Assembly (NCBI GenBank): GCA_029263375.1
Contig: JAJCXP010000137.1
Location: 1-38,634, forward strand
Origin: Acidobacteriota bacterium
GTDB lineage: Bacteria > Acidobacteriota > Thermoanaerobaculia > Multivoradales > JAHEKO01
Length of the DNA: 38,634 bases
Direction: 5' to 3'
The notes beneath the pieces are model-generated. The model was given only the letters and a program-made list of their open reading frames with translations, was not told the origin of the DNA and did no database searches. Within the stretch, counting starts at the first letter, position 1; each line of letters starts with the position of its first letter. A program made the position numbers and the translations under genes. Positions 33,494 through 38,634 of the stretch are shown piece after piece.

Positions 33494-34876
33494 CTACCCT
33501 CCCTTCGGGTCTTTCTTCCGCTTGCGCCGAGACGCCCAGCCCTCGACGTTCCGCTGACGCGACCGCTCGACGGCCAACGCTCCGGAGGGCACGTCCTGAG
33601 TCACCGTCGACCCAGCGCCGGTCACCGCGCCCTCACCGACCTTGACCGGCGCGACCAACATCGTATCGCTGCCGATGAAGGCGCGGGCGCCGATCTCGGT
33701 CCGATGCTTGTCGACGCCATCGTAGTTGCAGGTGATCGTGCCGGCGCCGATGTTGGCGCCCTCGCCCACCGTGGCGTCGCCGAGATAGGTCAGATGACCC
33801 GCCTTGACGCCGGGGCCCAGGGTCGACTTCTTGACCTCGACGAAGTTGCCGACTTTGGAGCCCTCGCCAAGCACGGTTCCCGGTCGCAGCCGCGCGAACG
33901 GGCCGACAGTGCAGCCGGGACCGACCTGGCAACCGTCGAGGACACTGTAGGGCTCGATCGTCACGCCGTCGGCGAGCACGGAATCTCGAATCCAGGCGCC
34001 CTGGCGCAGGGTGCAGTTGCTGCCGATGCGAGTGGCGCCGTTGAGATCGACGTCCGGGTGAAGCGTGGTGTCGGCGCCGATCTCGACGCTCGGCTCGACC
34101 TGGGTGCGCGCCGGATCGACCACCGAGACACCCGCCCGCTGGAGGTCGCCGATCTTGCGGTCGAGCAGCCGGCGATGGACGCGCGCCTGGTCGGCGCGAT
34201 CGTTGATCCCGATCGCCTCACCCGGATCGGCCAGCTCGACCAGCGCCAGCGACCGACCCGCGGCTGCCGCCGCGCCCAGGGCGTCGGTCAGGTAGAGCTC
34301 GCCCTGCGCGTTCTCGGTCGAAAGCCGCGACAGAAACTCGAACACCTCCGGAAACGGCAGGCAGTAGATCCCGGCGTTCACCGTATGCGTCTCGAGCTGG
34401 TCGGCGGTGGCATCCGAGGCTTCGACGATCCTGTCGAGCGAGCCGTCGGCGCGCGCGAACACGCGGCCCAGAGTGCCGGGCTCGGGAAGATCGGCGATCG
34501 CCATCGAGCCCCAGTCCGCGCCAGCCGCTTCGCCCAACTCGGCGAGCGTCGACGCTCGGACGAGCGGCACGTCGCCGGAGAGCACCAGGATCTGGCCCTC
34601 GCCCTCGAGCTCGTGCTCGACCTGGGCCAACGCGTGGCCCGTTCCGAGCTGCTCGCGCTGCTCGACCCAGGTTACGTCGGGTGCGTCGAGCGCCGCGCGC
34701 ACCCGATCGGCGCCATGCCCGACCACCACCAGAATGCGATCGCACTTTGCCGCCCGGGCCGCCTCGAGCACCCACCAGAGCATCGGCCGGCCGCCCACCG
34801 GGTGCAGCACCTTGGGCTCCTCGGAGCGCATGCGCGTCCCCTTGCCGGCCGCCAAGATCGCCGCCACTCTCGTCAC
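33494..34876 (-). CDS. glmU: Bifunctional GlcNAc-1-P uridyltransferase/GlcN-1-P acetyltransferase
   Basis: A 460-residue enzyme that acetylates GlcN-1-phosphate and couples it to UTP, giving UDP-GlcNAc for peptidoglycan and lipopolysaccharide. The N-terminal uridyltransferase has the LAAGKGTRMRSEEPKVLHP loop, EQLGTGHA, and VLSGDVPL. The left-handed beta-helix acetyltransferase begins near residue 250 and contains FARLRPGTVLGEGSKVGNFVEVK, the GHLTYLGDATVG segment, and NIGAGTITCNYDG. The tail (KRKKDPKGG) is very basic. The start is GTG 34876. It sits between yvcK (10 bp gap) and glmS. Confidence 0.97.
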   Translation of the reverse strand: MTRVAAILAAGKGTRMRSEEPKVLHPVGGRPMLWWVLEAARAAKCDRILVVVGHGADRVRAALDAPDVTWVEQREQLGTGHALAQVEHELEGEGQILVLSGDVPLVRASTLAELGEAAGADWGSMAIADLPEPGTLGRVFARADGSLDRIVEASDATADQLETHTVNAGIYCLPFPEVFEFLSRLSTENAQGELYLTDALGAAAAAGRSLALVELADPGEAIGINDRADQARVHRRLLDRKIGDLQRAGVSVVDPARTQVEPSVEIGADTTLHPDVDLNGATRIGSNCTLRQGAWIRDSVLADGVTIEPYSVLDGCQVGPGCTVGPFARLRPGTVLGEGSKVGNFVEVKKSTLGPGVKAGHLTYLGDATVGEGANIGAGTITCNYDGVDKHRTEIGARAFIGSDTMLVAPVKVGEGAVTGAGSTVTQDVPSGALAVERSRQRNVEGWASRRKRKKDPKGG

Positions 34877-34886
34877 GAGCGACCTC

Positions 34887-35909
34887 TCATCCGTCTCGCT
34901 CCTCGGCGAGCTCGGTGGCGATTTCCCGCCGCCGGCGCTCTCCGATCAGCGGCACCAACGCCGCGGCGAGGCACGCCGGATCATGCCGGATCAGCTCCCC
35001 GGGGGCGAGCAGGTCCGCGCCCACCAGCTCGACGCCGCGCCGCGTGATCTCGGCCTGATCGACCCGCACCGGGATCGCGCCGGCGTCGCCGTAGTTCGTG
35101 ACCACCGCCGATGGCAGCGGCGCCGTGTTGACCAGCATCCGATCCACCAGCCGGCTGCCGACGTGGCGCTCGATCGCGTCGAGATGAGCGACCGCGTCCA
35201 TCCCGTCCGTCTCGCCGGGCTGGGTCATCAGGTTGGTCACCAGCACCACCGGCGCCTGACTCTCTTCGAGCGCCCGGCGGATGCCGGCGATCAGGAGGTT
35301 GGGAAGAATCGAGGTGTAGAGCGAGCCGGGGCCGAGCAGGATCAGATCGGCCCGCCGCAACGCTTCGACCGCCGGTGGGAAGGCCGCCACGTTCGCCGGC
35401 TCCAGACTCACTGTCTCGAGCATCTCGCCCGACAGGCCGACCGCGGACTCACCGCTGTAGATCGCGCCCGAGACGCCGCGCGCCTGCAGCCGCACGTCGT
35501 TGAGGGTCGCCGGATAGATCTTGCCGCGCACCGAAAGGATCGACTCGGCGGTCAGGATCGCCTGGTAGAAGTCGCCGGTGATGCCGGTCAGAGCGGTCAG
35601 GAAAAGGTTGCCGAACGAGTGGCCCGATAGGCCACCGCCGTTGGCGAACCGGTACTGAAAGAGCCGAGCCAGCTGGTCCTCGTCGTCGGCCAGAGCCACG
35701 ATGCAGTTGCGGACGTCGCCGGGTGGCAGAACGCCGAGCTCGCGTCGCAGCCGTCCCGACGAGCCACCGTCGTCGGCCATGGTGACGACCGCCTTGAGGT
35801 CGATGACCTCCCGCCCGACATGGTGCTTGAGGCCGCGCAGCAGCACGGCAAGGCCCGAGCCGCCACCCAGCGCGACGATGCGGCCGGAAGGGGATCCCGG
35901 GCTAGGCAT
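34887..35909 (-). CDS. yvcK: YvcK/CofD-like gluconeogenesis factor
   Basis: A 340-residue protein of the YvcK family, which binds UDP-sugars and supports cell shape and cell-wall precursor balance. Motifs: VALGGGSGLAVLLRGLK (Rossmann-like start), TMADDGGSSGRLRRELG, LPPGDVRNCIVALA, GHSFGNLFLTAL, LILLGPGSLYTSILPNLLI and NLMTQPGETDGMDAVAH. YvcK of Bacillus binds UDP-GlcNAc, which fits its position just upstream of glmU and glmS. It follows the TPR gene by 8 bp. Confidence 0.92.
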   Translation of the reverse strand: MPSPGSPSGRIVALGGGSGLAVLLRGLKHHVGREVIDLKAVVTMADDGGSSGRLRRELGVLPPGDVRNCIVALADDEDQLARLFQYRFANGGGLSGHSFGNLFLTALTGITGDFYQAILTAESILSVRGKIYPATLNDVRLQARGVSGAIYSGESAVGLSGEMLETVSLEPANVAAFPPAVEALRRADLILLGPGSLYTSILPNLLIAGIRRALEESQAPVVLVTNLMTQPGETDGMDAVAHLDAIERHVGSRLVDRMLVNTAPLPSAVVTNYGDAGAIPVRVDQAEITRRGVELVGADLLAPGELIRHDPACLAAALVPLIGERRRREIATELAEERDG

Positions 35910-35917
35910 GACCGCCC

Positions 35918-36550
35918 CTACTCGGTGGATTCGAACATGCCGGCATAGTCGGCCTCGGCGCGCATGGCGTCGAAATCCGAGTCGTAGCAGGCGTGGACCC
36001 GATTCTTCGGATCCAGGGAGATCGCACTCTCGAGCATCCCCGCCGCCTTCTCGAGATCTCCCTGTACGGCGTGGATCGCCGACGCCAGGTAGGCGAATCG
36101 ATCGTCCTTGCTCGCCCGGTTGCCCCGGCTACAGAGATCGAGCGCTTCGTCGAAGTTGCCGCGATTGCGCTCGAAAACCGCGAGCAGGAACGGATCGTCC
36201 GCCGCCGGAGGCTTGTTCAGGTTGCTCTCGCACACCTCGAGGTACTTCTGGGCGCCCATCCGCAGCTCCGGATGGTCGGTCTTGGCCAGCACCTCGTTGA
36301 AGGCCTTCTTGGCGTCGCGCCACTTCTGCCCGTAGAGCGCCCGCGTCCCCTGGGTGTAGACCTTCATCAGTGGGTCGTGCTCGATGCGGATCTCGGCGAC
36401 ACTGTCCTTGGACGCCAGTCCCAGCTCGGTCAGCTTGTCGGTGACCCCGTCCGCATCGACGTTGAACCTATCGGCAAGCTCCGCCGTCGTGCGGATCTTG
36501 GCGTAGCGCTTCAGGTAGGAAACTTCGCTTGTCTTCCAACGTTTGGCCAT
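35918..36550 (-). CDS. TPR protein with N-terminal helix-turn-helix-like segment
   Basis: A 210-residue soluble protein. Residues about 3-47 (RWKTSEVSYLKRYAKIRTTAELADRFNVDADGVTDKLTELGL) resemble a Myb/SANT- or sigma-like helix-turn-helix, and about 60-200 are tetratricopeptide-type helices (ALYGQKWRDAKKAFNEVL, LLAVFERNRGNFDEALDLC, AIHAVQGDLEKAAGMLESAISLDP). Its position right after mglA suggests an effector or adaptor of the GTPase. ATG 36550 was chosen because it begins the compact first domain; an upstream in-frame start would overlap mglA. Confidence 0.75.
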   Translation of the reverse strand: MAKRWKTSEVSYLKRYAKIRTTAELADRFNVDADGVTDKLTELGLASKDSVAEIRIEHDPLMKVYTQGTRALYGQKWRDAKKAFNEVLAKTDHPELRMGAQKYLEVCESNLNKPPAADDPFLLAVFERNRGNFDEALDLCSRGNRASKDDRFAYLASAIHAVQGDLEKAAGMLESAISLDPKNRVHACYDSDFDAMRAEADYAGMFESTE

Positions 36551-36566
36551 ACTCGAACAGTCCTCG

Positions 36567-37151
36567 CTATCTTTTTCGCAGCTCCACCAGAATTTGCTTG
36601 GCGACCGACTTGAGGGTATCGAACACTCCCAGGCCATTCATCGCTACCGCTTCGAAGGTGGGCTCGCGCTTGTAGTTAAGCATCCGGTACATCTCGTCGT
36701 TGGGCACCGCCCCATTGATGTCGCGCTTGTTGAACTGTAGCGCCAGCGGCATGGTGACGAGGTCGAATCCGTGGTCACGGAGGTTCTCTTCCAGATTGCG
36801 GATCGACTCGACGTTGGCTTCCATCCTCTCCGGTTGGCTGTCGGCGACGAAGATGACGCCGTCGACCCCTTTGAGGATCAGCTTTCGACTCGCGTCGTAG
36901 AACACCTGGCCCGGCACCGTGTAGAGGTGAAACCGGGTGTTGAAGCCGCGGATCGTTCCCAGGTCGAGCGGCAGGAAATCGAAGAACAGCGTCCGATCGG
37001 CCTCGGTCGCCAGGGAGATCATCTTGCCCTTCCGCTCGGGGGCCGTCTTGCTGTAGATGTACTGCAGGTTGGTCGTCTTACCACCGAGCCCGGGGCCGTA
37101 GTAGACGATCTTGCAGTTGATCTCGCGTGCCGCGTAATTGATGAATGTCAT
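36567..37151 (-). CDS. mglA: MglA-like small Ras-superfamily GTPase
   Basis: A 194-residue cytoplasmic GTPase of the MglA family, which sets cell polarity and controls motility in Myxococcus and related roles elsewhere. The P-loop is GPGLGGKT (19-26), with TNLQYIY following. The switch region has [14 protein letters not shown], and the G3 motif is [13 protein letters not shown]. The G4 motif is NKRD, and [18 protein letters not shown] ends the fold. It lacks a C-terminal lipid-modification signal. The preceding gene encodes the MglB-like roadblock protein, its expected GTPase-activating partner. Confidence 0.95.
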   Translation of the reverse strand: MTFINYAAREINCKIVYYGPGLGGKTTNLQYIYSKTAPERKGKMISLATEADRTLFFDFLPLDLGTIRGFNTRFHLYTVPGQVFYDASRKLILKGVDGVIFVADSQPERMEANVESIRNLEENLRDHGFDLVTMPLALQFNKRDINGAVPNDEMYRMLNYKREPTFEAVAMNGLGVFDTLKSVAKQILVELRKR

Positions 37152-37208
37152 GCCGTGCCGACCGGCCGCGTTCGCGGCGCAGTCTCGAGGCGCCGCTGCC
37201 CAACGTCG

Positions 37209-37703
37209 CTATTCGCTGAACAGCGCGTCGATATCTTCGTCGGTAATCTCCGAGAAGGGACTGGGCTCGGGCTCGCCCTGAGCGCCGACTTCCGACTTCT
37301 GGTCCATCTGTTCGAACACACCCTCCATCTCGGTGCTCGCCCGCTTGACGCGGAGCCGCACCAGTCCAAGGGAGGAGCGCTCATCGAAGATCACCAGCAG
37401 AATGGCTCGTCGGGCCACGATGGAGATGTGGATATGGTCTCTCTGGCCCTCGTGAAAGAGGACCGAGAACTCGCTTTCGCCGATCAGTTTGGCCAGCCCG
37501 TCGGTCGCCGCCACGTTGCCGGCAGTCAGCGACGCGAGCGAGGTGCTGTCGAACTGATCGGTGTCGCCCGCAGCTGCGATGTGCTGGCCGTTTCGGTCGA
37601 TCAGAAAGACCGCCTTGGCGTTGGCATCCAGGCGCAAACGGCGTAGTGATCCCTCGAGGTGCCGGAACTCCTCTTCGTAGACCTCCATCCGTGCCAGTGA
37701 CAT
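37209..37703 (-). CDS. mglB: MglB-like roadblock/LC7 protein
   Basis: A 164-residue cytoplasmic protein with a roadblock/LC7 fold at about 8-125 (EEEFRHLEGSLRRLRLDANAKAVFLIDRNGQHIAAAGD, TSLASLTAGNVAATDGLAKLIGE, HIHISIVARRAILLVIFDERSSLGLVRLR). MglB-type proteins act as GTPase-activating partners of MglA. The C-terminal tail (about 130-164) is acidic and Ser/Pro-rich and ends SEITDEDIDALFSE, a motif-like short helix that could dock a partner. ATG 37703 has AAAGGG upstream. The gene precedes mglA with a 57-bp gap. Confidence 0.9.
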   Translation of the reverse strand: MSLARMEVYEEEFRHLEGSLRRLRLDANAKAVFLIDRNGQHIAAAGDTDQFDSTSLASLTAGNVAATDGLAKLIGESEFSVLFHEGQRDHIHISIVARRAILLVIFDERSSLGLVRLRVKRASTEMEGVFEQMDQKSEVGAQGEPEPSPFSEITDEDIDALFSE

Positions 37704-37777
37704 CGCCCTTTACGATCCTCGAAAAACTATCATACCGGTCCAATCGCCCCGGCAGTGTTGCGTTTGTTACTAGCGAC

Positions 37778-38533
37778 CTACCCCTCGAAGCTGGTGACGA
37801 TGTACGTTCCCGAGCGCTGATCCTTCTTGATCTTGACGATCTTCTGCTTCTCGGCCTCCTCGAGAAGCTCCGAAAAGGTAGAGAATCCATAGTAGCTTTC
37901 ATTGAACGAGGGCCGTTTGCGCTGCATGGTCTGCTTGATCATCGAGCCCCAGAGAACGTCCTTGTTCTCTCGGACCAGCGCCTTGATCGCGTCGATCATG
38001 TAGTTCATGACCTCGCTCTTCTGCTTGTTCATTCCCGCCTTGACCACGGGTTTCTGCTTCTGGGTGTCACGCCAGACGTCCTCGTAGAAGATGAACTCGT
38101 CGCAGTTGTCGATCAGCAGCTTGGCCGACGAGTTCTTGACGCCGATGCCGATCACCTGCTTGTTGTTCTCCTTGAGCTTGGTGACCAGCGGCGTGAAGTC
38201 GCTGTCGCCCGAGAGCAGTACGAACGTGTCCAGGTGATCCTTCGCGTAGCAGATCTCCATGGCGTCGACCGCCATCTTGATGTCGGCGCTGTTCTTGCCC
38301 GAGTAGCGCTTCTGGGGGATGTCGATCAACTCGATCCCCGCTTCGTGGCAGGCGCGTTTGAACTCGCTGTAGCGCTCCCAGTCGGCGTACGCCTTCTTGA
38401 CGATGACTTTGCCCTTCTCGAGGATTCGCGCGAGGATCAGATTGATGTCGAACTTCTTGATGTCCGAGTCTCGGACTCCGAGCGCTACGTTCTCCAGATC
38501 GCACAGCAGCGCGATCTTCCTTTCGTCATTCAT
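37778..38533 (-). CDS. NYN-domain (LabA/PIN-like) putative ribonuclease with C-terminal LOTUS-like domain
   Basis: A 251-residue protein. Residues about 5-150 form an NYN domain of the PIN nuclease superfamily, with acidic residues at Asp12 (LLCDLENVAL), NSADIKMAVDAME, and LLSGDSDFTPLVTKLKE, and IGIGVKNSSAKLL. Residues about 170-250 (MIDAIKALVRENKDVLWGSMIKQTMQRK, SFSELLEEAE, IVKIKKDQ) look like an OST-HTH/LOTUS-type RNA-binding domain. The expected role is RNA cleavage or turnover; the substrate is unknown. AAAGGA is 6 nt before ATG 38533. It heads the operon with mglB. Confidence 0.88.
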   Translation of the reverse strand: MNDERKIALLCDLENVALGVRDSDIKKFDINLILARILEKGKVIVKKAYADWERYSEFKRACHEAGIELIDIPQKRYSGKNSADIKMAVDAMEICYAKDHLDTFVLLSGDSDFTPLVTKLKENNKQVIGIGVKNSSAKLLIDNCDEFIFYEDVWRDTQKQKPVVKAGMNKQKSEVMNYMIDAIKALVRENKDVLWGSMIKQTMQRKRPSFNESYYGFSTFSELLEEAEKQKIVKIKKDQRSGTYIVTSFEG

Positions 38534-38634
38534 GTTTTTCCTTTGAGAGTCGGCCGTGAACCGGCCTCCTGATAGTCAGATTGATTCGATGCTGGGGTGG
38601 GGCGGACCACCGGCGGCAGTCGGTCGACGCCCGG
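38534..38634 (-). promoter_or_regulatory. Upstream region of the NYN-mgl-glm operon
   Basis: The last 101 bp of the window hold the leader of the NYN gene on the minus strand, including the ribosome site and a small GGCCG/CGGCC hairpin. A promoter is expected here or further upstream, but no clear -35/-10 pair is visible. Confidence 0.25.

Noticed and set aside
1-38634. CRISPR arrays, tRNA, rRNA or prophage genes
   Set aside because: I saw no regularly spaced direct repeats, cloverleaf-like sequence, rRNA motifs or phage genes; the window reads as chromosomal core and accessory genes.

Overview
The window is about 38.6 kb of GC-rich, densely coding chromosome from a Gram-negative bacterium. 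Outer-membrane biogenesis lipoproteins (BamD, CpoB-like), a PBP1b-type synthase, the MEP isoprenoid enzyme Dxr, MglA/MglB, YvcK and a sortase occur together. This mix would fit Acidobacteriota (Thermoanaerobaculia-like) or a neighbouring deep lineage. That placement is an inference; there is no rRNA or tRNA here to test it.

Region 1 (1-11.6 kb, minus strand) is a housekeeping envelope cluster. In transcription order it reads: GT-C glycosyltransferase, truA, uppS, cdsA, dxr, rseP, a cysteine-less redoxin-fold protein, endonuclease IV, a kinase-free PASTA protein, rpe, bamD, a cpoB-like gene and then a LysM protein cut by the window edge. Many junctions overlap by 4 bp. The truA/uppS junction carries a 165-bp fold-back insertion with 10-bp direct repeats, which looks like a MITE-type element.

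Region 2 (11.6-19.4 kb) is mixed: a processive GT2 glycosyltransferase overlapping a GNAT acetyltransferase, a secreted trypsin-like protease, a YpfJ-type zinc metallopeptidase, a DUF5694-type secreted protein and a PcrA/UvrD helicase.

Region 3 (19.5-31.6 kb) is the most interesting part. It holds a PBP1b-like synthase, a secreted protein with an LPQTA sorting signal translationally coupled to a class D-like sortase, a two-BON lipoprotein, an unrecognised protein with two internal repeats, and a four-gene minus-strand signalling operon (soluble histidine kinase, NtrC-type activator, small CPFG-cysteine protein, PAS-GAF hybrid kinase). Two DUF1328 micro-membrane genes flank the region, one with a DUF2188 partner. 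Five 16-bp sites resembling sigma-54 (-24/-12) promoters precede the PBP, the sortase-substrate, the BON, the kinase/activator and the DUF1328-DUF2188 genes. The simplest reading is a local sigma-54 envelope-stress regulon, driven by the NtrC-type activator, that couples peptidoglycan synthesis to sortase-mediated surface anchoring. This layout resembles PrsK/PrsR control of PEP-CTERM/exosortase genes, but with a sortase.

Region 4 (31.7-38.5 kb, minus strand) is one compact operon: NYN-domain protein, MglB-like roadblock protein, MglA GTPase, TPR protein, yvcK, glmU, glmS. It links a polarity or regulatory GTPase module with UDP-GlcNAc synthesis.

Coding positions were checked against start codons, ribosome sites and overlaps by eye. 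Family names come from recognised motifs, not database searches.
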